A DNA stretch of 64,000 nt from Bacteroidales bacterium UBA7569 (GCA_002477945.1 DLLF01000026.1:12781-76780), one strand, 5' to 3'; positions 36,522 to 45,616 are shown, numbered from the stretch's first letter. A program made the numbers and translations. The notes: generated from the sequence alone by a model not told the origin.

Positions 36522-37352
36522 ATGACCGTTACGACCGACATACAGCAACAACTCTTTGCACTGCAAGACCCGCAATACCGTAAGTTCCATAGCAGTCTCA
36601 TTCCTACTCTTCCGCCCGAGCGGTTCATTGGAGTGCGTATGCCAGCCATGCGCCGGTTGGCGAAGAAGTTGACTGAGAGACCCGACATAAGTCTGTTCTT
36701 GAACGACTTGCCACATTTCTATTACGATGAAAACATTTTGCACGGACTGATACTCTGCGAGGAGAAAAACTACGATGAAACCGTCAGGATGCTCAACCGT
36801 TGGTTGCCTTTTGTCGATAATTGGGCTACTTGCGATCTGATTCGTCCTAAGGCATTCCGTATCGCAAGCAAAAACAATGCGGACGTTTTGCTCTCGGATA
36901 TTCGGCGGTGGATGGATAGCGATGCACCCTATACGGTTCGTTTTGGCATAGAGATGCTTATGACCTGCTTTTTAGACGATAAAACCGACGAATCAACGGT
37001 TTCATCGGCATATTTCCGCAAGGAATACTTGGACTGGGTCGTCAGTGTCAATGACCGTATCATGACAAGAAACAGCGATACCACTGCAGGCGGCACACAC
37101 CGTTCACTCAATGAAAAAAGTCAAGACGCTGCTTCCACTGGCAGTTCTCTCTGCAATCACTATTACGTGTGCATGATGATTGCATGGTTTTTTGCCACGG
37201 CGTTAGCCAAGCAATACGAACTGACACTGCCTTACATAGAGCGCAAAGTATTGTCCCCTTGGGTGCACAACAAAACAATTCAGAAAGCCGTCGAGAGTTT
37301 CCGCATCACTCCTGCGCAGAAAGCCTGTCTCAAGACCCTCTTTCGGAGGTGA
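36522..37352 (+). CDS. DNA alkylation repair protein, AlkD-like HEAT repeat family
   Basis: 276 aa, helical repeat protein: FIGVRMPAMRRLAKKL near 40, FYYDENILHGLIL, WLPFVDNWATCDLIRPK (the DNW/D motif used by AlkD glycosylases to hold the alkylated base), SDAPYTVRFGIEMLM. An extra Ser/Thr-rich stretch near 195-215 interrupts the repeats. Likely excises or binds alkylated bases. Last gene before a 282-bp gap which holds two copies of TTCGGAGGTGATT (37343, 37375) and a promoter. Confidence 0.88.
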   Translation: MTVTTDIQQQLFALQDPQYRKFHSSLIPTLPPERFIGVRMPAMRRLAKKLTERPDISLFLNDLPHFYYDENILHGLILCEEKNYDETVRMLNRWLPFVDNWATCDLIRPKAFRIASKNNADVLLSDIRRWMDSDAPYTVRFGIEMLMTCFLDDKTDESTVSSAYFRKEYLDWVVSVNDRIMTRNSDTTAGGTHRSLNEKSQDAASTGSSLCNHYYVCMMIAWFFATALAKQYELTLPYIERKVLSPWVHNKTIQKAVESFRITPAQKACLKTLFRR

Positions 37353-37570
37353 TTTGAAAGTCCTTCGATTGTGGTTCGGAGGTGATTCGGACAAAGTTCG
37401 GAAATGACTTGGGAAAATATCAGATTGTTACCTTTCTCAAGTCTTACTGGCACTTTGCTGACAAGCAACCGAGAGAACCACCTATAAACAAGTGACCGAG
37501 AACTCACAGACAAGCAAAACATACAATACTCCAGGGAGCATTGTAATTCCCGAATAAGCAGTGCTTGTAA

Positions 37571-37603
37571 TTTGCATATATCGTTCCCTTTTTTGTATCT
37601 TTG
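37571..37603 (+). promoter_or_regulatory. Promoter for the AbiEii-type remnant pair
   Basis: -33 TTTG (37571-37574), 21 bases, -7 TATCTTTG (37596-37603), about 30 bp before the first ATG. Confidence 0.7.
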
Positions 37604-37634
37604 CAGTATAATAGGAAAGAAGTAGGCAGTAGTT

Positions 37635-37898
37635 ATGACAAGGTCGGCATTCATCCAACAACATTCCAATCTGTTTTGGTACACTCCTGCCGACCAGAAG
37701 GAGGATATTTCTGACGCGCTTTTGGTGGAAAGAGTGCTGAATGACGGCACGTTGGAAGACTATCATACCTTGTTGCAAGTCCTTACCCCGCATCGTGTAG
37801 CAGAAGTGTTCTTTGGTGCTACCGAACGCCAAGCGGGGAACTACTACCCAGAGATACGCAATTTCTTTTCTATACTGCTTAGCAAGTATGCACATTGA
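37635..37898 (+). CDS. Small protein paired with AbiEii-like toxin (putative antitoxin-like partner)
   Basis: 87 aa: FIQQHSNLFWYTPADQKEDI, LLVERVLNDGTLEDYHTLL, RVAEVFFGATERQAGNYYPE. Small proteins of this shape frequently precede nucleotidyltransferase (AbiEii/AbiGii) toxin genes in Bacteroidota. Its stop overlaps the start of that gene, so the two were translationally coupled. Function is inferred from position only. Confidence 0.7.
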   Translation: MTRSAFIQQHSNLFWYTPADQKEDISDALLVERVLNDGTLEDYHTLLQVLTPHRVAEVFFGATERQAGNYYPEIRNFFSILLSKYAH

Positions 37899-38208
37899 GA
37901 TCTTGTCATCGGAACAACAGGCTTTACTGCCATATGTAAAGCAATTCAAACGGGAGTTCTATCTTGTTGGTGGAACTGCTATAGCCCTATACATAGGACA
38001 TCGTAAGTCTATAGATTTCGTCTTGTTCAAATTAGGAGCCCTTAATCATAAGCGCAATTTGGAGCGTATTCAGCAATCGGACTTTGCATATCAAGTTACA
38101 AGACGGATCACAGAGCAGATGAACTGCATTGTGAATGGCGTAAAGGTAACATTTTTCCAATATCCTTTTGAAATAGAGGCAAAGCAAAGTGTTGATTTTG
38201 TTGAATGA
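37888..38208 (+). pseudogene. Truncated AbiEii/AbiGii-type nucleotidyltransferase toxin remnant
   Basis: 106 aa from ATG 37888; family members are about twice this length. REFYLVGGTAIALYIGHRKSIDFVLF matches the nucleotidyltransferase core, but the second metal-binding Asp is Val (SIDFVLF for SIDFDLF; GTC for GAC). The frame closes early at VDFVE. One base shift later the sequence reads LLNEHFAIEQARYS and stops, like the tail of such toxins, which suggests an internal deletion with frameshift. Probably non-functional as a toxin. Confidence 0.72.
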
Positions 38209-38284
38209 GCACTTTGCAATAGAACAAGCAAGATATAGTTAAAATAGAATGAAATAGATAGAATAGTATTATTTTGATCGGTAT

Positions 38285-38515
38285 ATGATTATGGAAGAAT
38301 TTATCAAGAATTTCGCAGAGCAGTTTGATGATACTGACTTAGCGGTATTTACCACAGAAACTAAATTCCGTGACCTTGAGGAATGGAGTAGCTTGATAGG
38401 CTTGGCTGTGATGAATATGATAGCAAAGAAATATAGTGTCAAGATTACCCCTGCCGAATTGCGTGCAACCAACACCATAGCAGATATATATAACCTGATT
38501 CAAAGCAAAGAATAG
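38285..38515 (+). CDS. Acyl carrier protein, accessory type
   Basis: 76 aa. Helical ACP pattern with the phosphopantetheine site in EEWSSLIGLAV (Ser of W-S-S-L). Unlike the housekeeping ACP (DSLD), it resembles dedicated ACPs in surface-glycan or lipid clusters. Start could be Met1 or Met3. First gene of an AT-rich set with a ketoreductase and FabH-like synthase, which presumably use its acyl thioesters. Confidence 0.85.
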   Translation: MIMEEFIKNFAEQFDDTDLAVFTTETKFRDLEEWSSLIGLAVMNMIAKKYSVKITPAELRATNTIADIYNLIQSKE

Positions 38516-38553
38516 AAATAATAGTACTTGCTCATATTCACATATATACAAGT

Positions 38554-39117
38554 ATGAAAGCATACAAGGTACGTAAGGCTATTGCTATTCCTTATTTTGA
38601 CCATGACAATAAAAGTCTGGCGAATACTATTCGGAACTCCAGTGCAAGACGCAAGATGAATCCAATTGTATTCGCTGTTCGTAAAATAAGGAATATCCTT
38701 TATTCACGTTGGTCGTTTAAGTCGCCCCTTAATAGTTTGCGTGTAAAATGGAATCGCAAACGTGGCGTAACTATCGGGGATAATGTGTATATTGGTCTGC
38801 ATACCGTGATAGACAATGCTTATCCTGAATTTGTTTATATAGAAGACAATGTTTCAGTGGCAGAGTCAGTGCTGATTATTGCGCACAGCAATCCCTATCC
38901 GCATTTCAAGAATATCGTAGAATCAAGCGTGGCTCCAATTGTAATTAAAGAAGGTGCTTGGATTGGTTCTGGTGCAATTATTTTGCGGGGAGTAACGATC
39001 GGGAAAAGTGCTATTATTTCGGCAGGAACCATTGTTGACAAAGATGTTCCTGATTACACGTTGGCTCAAGGCAACCCGATGAAATTAGTAACTGATTTTT
39101 CTGCCTTAATTGAATAA
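38554..39117 (+). CDS. Left-handed beta-helix (hexapeptide) acyltransferase
   Basis: 187 aa. An N-terminal helical cap rich in Arg/Lys is followed by hexapeptide repeats (VTIGDNVYIGLHTVIDNA, VYIEDNVSVAESVLI, IVIKEGAWIGSGAIILRGV, TIGKSAIISAGTIV) and the usual end DYTLAQGNPMKLV. A catalytic His is likely in IAHSNPYPHF. O- or N-acetyl/acyl transfer to a sugar is expected. Position right after the ACP raises the chance that acyl-ACP is the donor (inference). Confidence 0.88.
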   Translation: MKAYKVRKAIAIPYFDHDNKSLANTIRNSSARRKMNPIVFAVRKIRNILYSRWSFKSPLNSLRVKWNRKRGVTIGDNVYIGLHTVIDNAYPEFVYIEDNVSVAESVLIIAHSNPYPHFKNIVESSVAPIVIKEGAWIGSGAIILRGVTIGKSAIISAGTIVDKDVPDYTLAQGNPMKLVTDFSALIE

Positions 39118-39120
39118 CCT

Positions 39121-39861
39121 ATGGAGAATCCTTTTTCTTTGAAAAATAAAACCATCCTTATTACAGGTGCATCTTCCGGCATTGGACGGGGGATTGCTAT
39201 CGCTTGTGCCGGAATGGGGGCAAAGGTCATTCTGACAGCACGAAATAAAGAACGATTACATGAAACTCTAAGCCTGTTAGAGGGAGATGGACATTCGATT
39301 ATTTCCGCAGATTTAACAGATGTACAGCAACGTGAGACATTGGTTGAGCGAATGCCGCTATTGGATGGATTTGTGCAATGTGCAGGTGTGATGAATAGGC
39401 TACCATGCAAGTCCATTTGTCAGGAAGATATAGATTCTGTCTTTTTGCTGAATACGGAAGCCCCCATGTTACTTCAGGCAGAATTACTGCGTGAAAAAAA
39501 GATACAAAAAGAATCCTCTATTGTTTATATTGCGTCTATTGCCGCACATTCCGCAGTGGCAGGAAATGCTTTATATAGTGCATCAAAAGCCGCATTAATC
39601 GCTTATGCGAAATGTCTGTCTTTAGAATTAGCACCACGTAGGATACGAGTTAATTGCATCTGTCCTGCTATGGTGTGGACTGATTTGGCGTATGTAGGGG
39701 CTACACAAAAAGAGTTGGAAAACGATCAACAGAAATATCCCTTGAAACGATACGGCATGCCACAAGATATCGCCAATCTGGCTATATACTTATTGAGTGA
39801 TGCAAGTAGTTGGATGACTGGTAGTAGTATTGATATAACGGGGGGGGTAAATGAATTGTAA
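39121..39861 (+). CDS. SDR-family 3-oxoacyl-ACP reductase-like oxidoreductase
   Basis: 246 aa classical short-chain dehydrogenase. TGASSGIGRG at 16-25 (NADP(H) site), CAGVMN, SIAAHSAVAGNALYSASKAA (Ser, Tyr-x-x-x-Lys catalytic set), and a C-terminal GSSIDITGGVNEL typical of FabG-like enzymes. Between an ACP/acyltransferase pair and a FabH-like synthase, so reduction of a beta-ketoacyl-ACP is the likely job. Confidence 0.9.
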   Translation: MENPFSLKNKTILITGASSGIGRGIAIACAGMGAKVILTARNKERLHETLSLLEGDGHSIISADLTDVQQRETLVERMPLLDGFVQCAGVMNRLPCKSICQEDIDSVFLLNTEAPMLLQAELLREKKIQKESSIVYIASIAAHSAVAGNALYSASKAALIAYAKCLSLELAPRRIRVNCICPAMVWTDLAYVGATQKELENDQQKYPLKRYGMPQDIANLAIYLLSDASSWMTGSSIDITGGVNEL

Positions 39862-39873
39862 AATCAACACATT

Positions 39874-40872
39874 ATGAACGCACACATACAAAGTATTTCA
39901 TATTATCTACCTGAGACAATTCTTACCAACACACAATTGGCGGAAGAGTTTCCAGAATGGTCTGCTGAGAAAATAGCCAACAAGATTGGTATAAACCAAC
40001 GACATATTGCCGCAGAAAATGAAACGGCAACAGATATGGCAGTCTGTGCAGCGGAAAACTTGTTTGTAGAGCATCATATAGACAAATCAGTCATTGATTT
40101 TGTACTTCTATGCACACAAAGTGGAGATTATGTTCTTCCTTCTTCTGCGTGTTTAATACAGCAACGATTGGGATTAAGTACTCATTGTGGTGCCTTTGAT
40201 TTCAATTTAGGCTGTTCGGGGTACGAATATGGATTGGCGGTTGCCAAAGGATTGATTATTTCCGGGATAGCGAAAAATATCCTGTTATTAACAGCAGAAA
40301 CATACACCAAATATATCCATCCTCAAGATAAAGGAAATCGTACAATCTTTGGAGATGGCGCTTCTGCCACGTTCATTTCCACAAATGGTTTTGCCGAGAT
40401 AGGAGATTTCTCATTAGGGACAGATGGTTCGGGGGCAGAACAATTGATAGTGGCTTCGGGAGGTGCACGACATAAGCAACTCTATAATGATTTGACATAC
40501 GCAGAAGATGGAACATCATTAAGCAAGGACTACTTGTATATGGATGGTGGTGCGATTTTTAATTTTTCTGCAGATGTCGTGCCGCAAATGGTTGAAGATG
40601 TTTTGAAGAAGAATGGATTAAGGCAAGAGGACATCAGTTTATTCATATTCCACCAAGCCAACAAGTATATGATAAATTATTTACGCAAACTATTAGGTAT
40701 TGATAAGGACAAGTTCTATATTTATATGGAAAATGTAGGTAATACCGTATCTTCCACTATTCCCATTGCACTTTATGAAGCACAGAAAGAAGGAAAACTG
40801 TATGGTAATGTCTTGCTTGCAGGTTTTGGAGTAGGATTGAGTTGGGGGGCGACTATATTACATATTGATTGA
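39874..40872 (+). CDS. 3-oxoacyl-ACP synthase III (FabH-like)
   Basis: 332 aa thiolase-fold enzyme. Cys in FNLGCSGYEYGLA near 112, His in FHQANKYMI near 257 and Asn in ENVGNTVSSTIP near 287 make the KAS III Cys-His-Asn triad, all present. N-terminal start MNAHIQSISYYLPETILTN is typical. Starts or extends an acyl chain on the ACP of this cluster. 12 bp after the reductase, with the deacetylase next. Confidence 0.92.
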   Translation: MNAHIQSISYYLPETILTNTQLAEEFPEWSAEKIANKIGINQRHIAAENETATDMAVCAAENLFVEHHIDKSVIDFVLLCTQSGDYVLPSSACLIQQRLGLSTHCGAFDFNLGCSGYEYGLAVAKGLIISGIAKNILLLTAETYTKYIHPQDKGNRTIFGDGASATFISTNGFAEIGDFSLGTDGSGAEQLIVASGGARHKQLYNDLTYAEDGTSLSKDYLYMDGGAIFNFSADVVPQMVEDVLKKNGLRQEDISLFIFHQANKYMINYLRKLLGIDKDKFYIYMENVGNTVSSTIPIALYEAQKEGKLYGNVLLAGFGVGLSWGATILHID

Positions 40873-40880
40873 TTTTTCTT

Positions 40881-41789
40881 ATGCGACGATTTGTAATGAC
40901 AAACGATGTGGAGACCACGAGCATTGTCAATGGAGGTCTTCGGAATGATACAGGTCTTCGGGTATGGAAAGAAGGATTACCTTTGATATTGGACATCTAT
41001 GCCAAATACAATATCAAAGCAACTTTCTTTTTCATAGCAAACTATGCAAAACAACACCCAGAGATTGTTAGAATGATACAACCTGCAGGACATGAAGTGG
41101 CACTGCATGGCTTGACACATGACCATAGAATGGCTTTTGATACAATGTCTTATGAAGACCAATTACGCCATTTGGTTGAAGGGAAAAAAATACTGGAAGA
41201 CATTGCCGGTGAAGAGGTTGTGTCTTTTCGCTCTCCTGCATTACGTGTGAATAAAGATACACCAAAAGCATTATGTGAAGCGGGATTTAAGTATGACAGT
41301 TCTATAGCCCCTCAACGCTTGGATATGTTTATGTCTTTGGGCAGTAAGAATAAAATGCGATGGTTAGGTGCGCCCCGTGTTCCTTATGAAACAGCCATAG
41401 ACGATTTGGCTCGCAGAGGACATTCAGGATTGGTGGAAGTTCCCGTTTCTTCTTTTGGTGTCCCATATATAGGAACAGCAATGCGTGTAGCCCCCACTTT
41501 GTCAAGATTGACGCGCAGCATGGTTTATCGGGAAACACGGGACTCTGATAAAGTAGTTAATTTCTTGATACACCCGATAGAACTGATAACAGAACCCAAC
41601 CTACATGAAAAATTGGAACGTCGTTCTAAGAATCCTATAGTGTATTTTTTATCGGATATCCTACGTCACCAATTAAAACTGCGTAATCTTGGAAGTCCTG
41701 CAGTTAAACTATTTGAACGAGACATACAGTACTGGCTCAAACGTAATTACAAATTTATTACTATCAAGCAAGTTTATGAAGACAAATAG
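40881..41789 (+). CDS. Polysaccharide deacetylase family protein
   Basis: 302 aa from ATG 40881. NodB-type carbohydrate esterase 4 motifs: TNDVETT near the start (catalytic/metal Asp), HGLTHDHR near 74 (two metal His), SFRSPALRVN near 115 (Arg), DSSIAPQRLD. A C-terminal part ends in the motif region HPIELI. Removes N- or O-acetyl groups from a glycan or from an envelope sugar. The 3' end overlaps the next gene by 14 bp. Confidence 0.9.
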   Translation: MRRFVMTNDVETTSIVNGGLRNDTGLRVWKEGLPLILDIYAKYNIKATFFFIANYAKQHPEIVRMIQPAGHEVALHGLTHDHRMAFDTMSYEDQLRHLVEGKKILEDIAGEEVVSFRSPALRVNKDTPKALCEAGFKYDSSIAPQRLDMFMSLGSKNKMRWLGAPRVPYETAIDDLARRGHSGLVEVPVSSFGVPYIGTAMRVAPTLSRLTRSMVYRETRDSDKVVNFLIHPIELITEPNLHEKLERRSKNPIVYFLSDILRHQLKLRNLGSPAVKLFERDIQYWLKRNYKFITIKQVYEDK

Positions 41790-42948
41790 CAGACATATTG
41801 CCATTTTTCTCGGACATCCTGCACATTATCATTTGTACAAAAATATAACAAAACAACTGCAGCAAGATGGCTTTATAGTTACATATTTAATCAAGCGAAA
41901 GGACATTCTTGAAGACTTGGTCAAGAAATCAGGAGTGCCATACGTGATTGTAAGAGAAAAAGAGCGTAAACAATCTTCCAAAATAGGTTTAGCATATTCT
42001 ATGCTAAAAATGGATTGGAAAGTGTTTTGCTTTTTATTGAAGCACAGCCCCATCTTATTAACAGGAACATATTGTCCTATATTCTCACGACTGACAAGAA
42101 TACCATTCATATCATGCAATGAGGATGATGCGGCAGTGGTGCCACTGTATGCAAGGTTATCTTACCCCGGGGCGGATGCGATACTGAACCCTGTAGTATG
42201 CGACAGCGGGAAATGGGACAAGAAAGCAACCAAGTACCCATCGTACCAAGAATTGGCATACCTGCACCCTAATCATTTTACGCCAAAGCGCGAAGTGGTG
42301 GAGCAGTATGGGATAGACACAGACAAGCCGTATTTTGTGATGCGGTTTGCGTCACTTAAAGCACACCATGATAATGGGATAAAGGGAATAAATACTGAAA
42401 TCGCCCAACACTTGATAGATATTCTCAAGCCACACGGGCATATCTACATTACCAGTGAACGGGCATTGGAGCCACAATTTGAGCCTTACAGGATACACAT
42501 CAACCCGTTGGATATGCATCATGTGATGGCACTTGCATCATTGTACATAGGTGATAGTCAGACCATGGCGGCAGAGGCAGGCGTACTCGGTACTCCCTTT
42601 GTGCGGTTCAATGACTTTGTCGGACGAATCGGCTACCTGCGTGAGTTGGAAGATATATATCACTTAGGGTATGGCATTCATGCCACAGAACTGCCGAATG
42701 ATACGGCTATCCACCACACAGACGGCAGCGTACAACCAAGCGGTACACAGGCTCTCTATGAGACTGTGAGTAAATTGGTAGCACTTCCTGCTGAGGAAAG
42801 GCACACTATCTATGAGGGTCGCCGCCAACAGATGCTATGCGACAAGATTGATTACGCCAAGTTCCTGACGTGGTTCATTGAGGAATACCCCCAGTCGGTG
42901 TCAGCGACAAAGAATTCTGACCGTCAGTTCTGGGCACGATTCAAGTAG
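41776..42948 (+). CDS. DUF354 family protein (UDP-GlcNAc 2-epimerase/GT-B-like)
   Basis: 390 aa from ATG 41776 (MKTNSRHIAIFLGHPAHYHLYKNI), rejecting an in-frame ATG at 41689 inside the deacetylase gene. GT-B-like: N-terminal GHPAHYH, FISCNEDDAAVVP, PVVCDSGKW, FVMRFASLKAHHDNG, VMALASLYIGDSQTMAAEAGVLGTPFVRFND (sugar-nucleotide-binding C half). A surface-glycan step is likely. Base composition changes within the gene near 42,120: AT-rich like the preceding cluster before it, GC-richer after. Its last 25 bp overlap the convergent FemAB-like gene. Confidence 0.88.
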   Translation: MKTNSRHIAIFLGHPAHYHLYKNITKQLQQDGFIVTYLIKRKDILEDLVKKSGVPYVIVREKERKQSSKIGLAYSMLKMDWKVFCFLLKHSPILLTGTYCPIFSRLTRIPFISCNEDDAAVVPLYARLSYPGADAILNPVVCDSGKWDKKATKYPSYQELAYLHPNHFTPKREVVEQYGIDTDKPYFVMRFASLKAHHDNGIKGINTEIAQHLIDILKPHGHIYITSERALEPQFEPYRIHINPLDMHHVMALASLYIGDSQTMAAEAGVLGTPFVRFNDFVGRIGYLRELEDIYHLGYGIHATELPNDTAIHHTDGSVQPSGTQALYETVSKLVALPAEERHTIYEGRRQQMLCDKIDYAKFLTWFIEEYPQSVSATKNSDRQFWARFK

Positions 42949-43952
42949 GAAGCAAGGGATTGAGAAACCCAAAATAGGAACTTACCGATGCGGTAAAGGA
43001 CAGGGTGGACAATATGGAGGAAACGCCCGTTTTCTACTTCTGTTCCGCCAAAGCGGGACTTGAAAGTGCGTACGCCATAGGGAGTGTCCGGTGTGCCTGC
43101 ACCCATAAAATCGAATGAGGCAATACCATGCGTAGCCGTATACTCAATGGCGGCATAAGTCGTCAATACAGAAGGATATTGTTGCCGGTACTGTTTGTCC
43201 AAACCGCAAATATACCACTCGTACAGGGTGCGGTTTTCCAAAACAGGGCAGACTATACCACCGATAATGGCACCATGGTCTTTTATCAATAAAATCTTCC
43301 CGACACGCTCCCGATAGAAGTTCAAGAAGAAATAGACAGACGGTAAGGGTGTTTTGACTTTACGACGGTACAAGTCTTTCAGGAGTTGATAGTAGGTTAT
43401 TACTTCGTCTTCCGATTGTGCTTCGCTAATGATTGCACCATTGGAAAGAGCCTTACGCACTTGCCGTTTGCGGTTGTTCTTAAAACGAGCCATCGTTGAC
43501 TGCAAGTCGGTACACGTCACTTGAAAGTTCAAGTGCGGAACGTAGTCAAATCCTTGTGCGGCAAAGATATGCTTCCAGTGCGAATAGTCGTGCAGGTTGC
43601 GCAGTTCGATGTATATAGCCTTGCGCCCCAGTTGCTTGCGAGTGATAGCGAGCAACAGAGACAATGCCTCATCGCTAATACGTTCATCCAATAACGCCCC
43701 ACCGAGGATAATAGCACGGCGGGTAAAGAACTGCTTTATCGCATTTCGCTCTCGGGTAATATACCCTGCCATCACCCCTACCAACACATCATCTTCCTGC
43801 ACTCCAAAGACAAATGGCTTCATCTCGCCGTGCAAAGAATCAAAGAACCGATACGCATCGGGAGACTGAAACCATGTGGCATAAGGAGAGACTGCGAGCA
43901 AATGCTCCCAGCCTGCAGCCAGTACCTCTGAATATGCAGAAAGCAAGCGCAT
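42924..43952 (-). CDS. FemAB/GNAT-fold acyl or aminoacyl transferase-like protein
   Basis: 342 aa. Two GNAT halves: WFQSPDAYRFF at the start, VGVMAGYIT, KAIYIELRN, then FKNNRKRQVRKALSNG, LLIKDHGAIIGGIVCPVL, YEWYICGLDKQY and FDFMGAGTPDTPYGVRTFKSRFGG near the end. This matches the BioF2/FemAB group found in exopolysaccharide and peptidoglycan-bridge loci. Substrate unknown. Last gene of the minus-strand set. Confidence 0.85.
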   Translation of the reverse strand: MRLLSAYSEVLAAGWEHLLAVSPYATWFQSPDAYRFFDSLHGEMKPFVFGVQEDDVLVGVMAGYITRERNAIKQFFTRRAIILGGALLDERISDEALSLLLAITRKQLGRKAIYIELRNLHDYSHWKHIFAAQGFDYVPHLNFQVTCTDLQSTMARFKNNRKRQVRKALSNGAIISEAQSEDEVITYYQLLKDLYRRKVKTPLPSVYFFLNFYRERVGKILLIKDHGAIIGGIVCPVLENRTLYEWYICGLDKQYRQQYPSVLTTYAAIEYTATHGIASFDFMGAGTPDTPYGVRTFKSRFGGTEVENGRFLHIVHPVLYRIGKFLFWVSQSLASYLNRAQN

Positions 43953-43961
43953 AAGAGGAGT

Positions 43962-44750
43962 TTACTTATACATCTTTGTCACCGCCCAACGAATGAAACG
44001 CAAGGGCAAGAAACGCTGCACGAAGACAAAGAGACGATAGATTCTCCCGACAGTATAAACAGGCGGGAGAGAATGTTTACGGAGCAAATGCCCCACCCTG
44101 TTTGCCACATATTCGGGCGTCATGCCGGATTGTTCATCATGCTCCATGGACTGAATGGAAGAACACATACACGGGTAGATGTCCTCACCCGTCCAATCCG
44201 TTTTGCGAGAAGCCGTGAAATTGGAAGCCACATCACCCAATTGTACCACCGAGACCTGAATGCCATAGTCCGCCACTTCACTCCTGAGGGCAAGTGCCAT
44301 AGAGTTGAGTGCCGCCTTTGTAGCAGAATAGAATGACTGGAAAGGAATGGAGAACACAGCCGCCACAGACGATATAAACAATATACGCCCATGCCGCTGC
44401 GCACGCATAGCCGGCAACACAGCCTGTACTGCAGACAAGGCTCCAAAGAAGTTGACACGAAACTGGCGGTCGGCATCAGCCATTCTTGTACACTCCACTG
44501 CCCCTGCAATACCAAAGCCTGCGTTGCAGACAAGCAAATCGATGGAAGATGCCTGTGACAGAACGGTTTGCACGGCAGCACGTACAGATTCCTCATCGGT
44601 AACATCGCAAAAAACATGCGTTATCCCCAAAGAAGACACACCATGACGAGAAAAATCAAACACCATATTTCCCTGAGAAGCAAGCAGAGAGGCAATGGCT
44701 TTGCCTATTCCTTGGGAGGCGCCCGTTACAATAGCAACCATAGGACTCAT
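43962..44750 (-). CDS. Short-chain dehydrogenase/reductase family oxidoreductase
   Basis: 262 aa. TGASQGIGKA at 9-18, CNAGFGIAG, ISSVAAVFSIPFQSFYSATKAAL (Ser, Tyr-x-x-x-Lys). The long C-terminus (VGRIYRLFVFVQRFLPLRF) has a hydrophobic/basic end, as in membrane-associated SDRs that act on lipids or 3-ketosphinganine. Substrate is inferred only by the neighbourhood. Overlaps the start of the preceding acyltransferase gene by 4 bp. Confidence 0.88.
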   Translation of the reverse strand: MSPMVAIVTGASQGIGKAIASLLASQGNMVFDFSRHGVSSLGITHVFCDVTDEESVRAAVQTVLSQASSIDLLVCNAGFGIAGAVECTRMADADRQFRVNFFGALSAVQAVLPAMRAQRHGRILFISSVAAVFSIPFQSFYSATKAALNSMALALRSEVADYGIQVSVVQLGDVASNFTASRKTDWTGEDIYPCMCSSIQSMEHDEQSGMTPEYVANRVGHLLRKHSLPPVYTVGRIYRLFVFVQRFLPLRFIRWAVTKMYK

Positions 44751-45604
44751 TCATCCTCCGGCACAACCGGCCATGTGTTATGCTCGATACCTGCCATCTG
44801 CTCCATACGAGTATGCGCCTCATTGCGCATACGATCCACATCGTTTTTGCGGGAAACGGAACGATCTGGGAATACAGGTTCACCGATTGTTACCGTAAGC
44901 AACGGTTCGTTTTGTTTTCCAAAGAGACGGAATATGCCTGTACGCTTACGATAAGTGATAACACAAGGCAAGATGGGCATATCGTACTTATACGCCATGG
45001 AGAACGCTCCTTTGCGGAAAGGGCGGAGCGGTTTATAGAAACGCCAATTAGCCGCTTCAGGAAAGACATGGAACCACCATCCACGCCGGTGAAATTCGTC
45101 GAACGCTTCGTTAAATTTCTTGAGTGCAGATATATTATCCGGTACAGGGATTCCCCCTACATGCTTCAAGAACCAATGGTCTTTTGTGCAGAAATTGTCA
45201 GCAAACATAGGGATACGCGTGTGATAACCGGCATGAACCGCCTGCAGGACAGCCGGAGCATCCCAACGATAGCAGTGGTTGGCAATTGTTATAGCCCCTC
45301 CTTTGAGTTGCTTGCGGTATTTACGCAGGATATTCCGTCCACGGAAGCGAATACCATACTTGATGGTATTCACTGGCATCAAAGCAGAATACAAGACAAA
45401 GACGTACCCTAACCAATTTTGGAAACGGAACGAGAAACTGTCATCCAGATAGGGATAATTCTCATCGAACACGATCTCCCTGTCCTTAGGCGCATTGAGG
45501 AGACGCTCCACAGGATTATCTTCGGGATAATTTATTCCTACATCCGGAATATAGACTCCGGCAGACACCTGCAAGTTTTTGTAGCGTTTGTTATCTCTGA
45601 GCAT
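44747..45604 (-). CDS. PlsC-like lysophospholipid acyltransferase family protein
   Basis: 285 aa. NHCYRWDAP is the H(x4)D catalytic box, here with Arg-Trp before Asp; FPEAANW (motif III) and PILPCVITYRKRTG (motif IV) follow, with a membrane segment at LGYVFVLYSALMPVNTI. Transfers an acyl group to a lipid acceptor. Middle of a five-gene minus-strand unit with GH3 synthetase, HAD, SDR and FemAB-like genes. Confidence 0.88.
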   Translation of the reverse strand: MLRDNKRYKNLQVSAGVYIPDVGINYPEDNPVERLLNAPKDREIVFDENYPYLDDSFSFRFQNWLGYVFVLYSALMPVNTIKYGIRFRGRNILRKYRKQLKGGAITIANHCYRWDAPAVLQAVHAGYHTRIPMFADNFCTKDHWFLKHVGGIPVPDNISALKKFNEAFDEFHRRGWWFHVFPEAANWRFYKPLRPFRKGAFSMAYKYDMPILPCVITYRKRTGIFRLFGKQNEPLLTVTIGEPVFPDRSVSRKNDVDRMRNEAHTRMEQMAGIEHNTWPVVPEDE

Positions 45605-45616
45605 AATGAAAAAGTT

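Noticed and set aside
37343..37387. Two copies of TTCGGAGGTGATT after the AlkD-like gene as a transposition scar
   Set aside because: Only two 13-bp copies, one inside the coding end; too little to call a target-site duplication.
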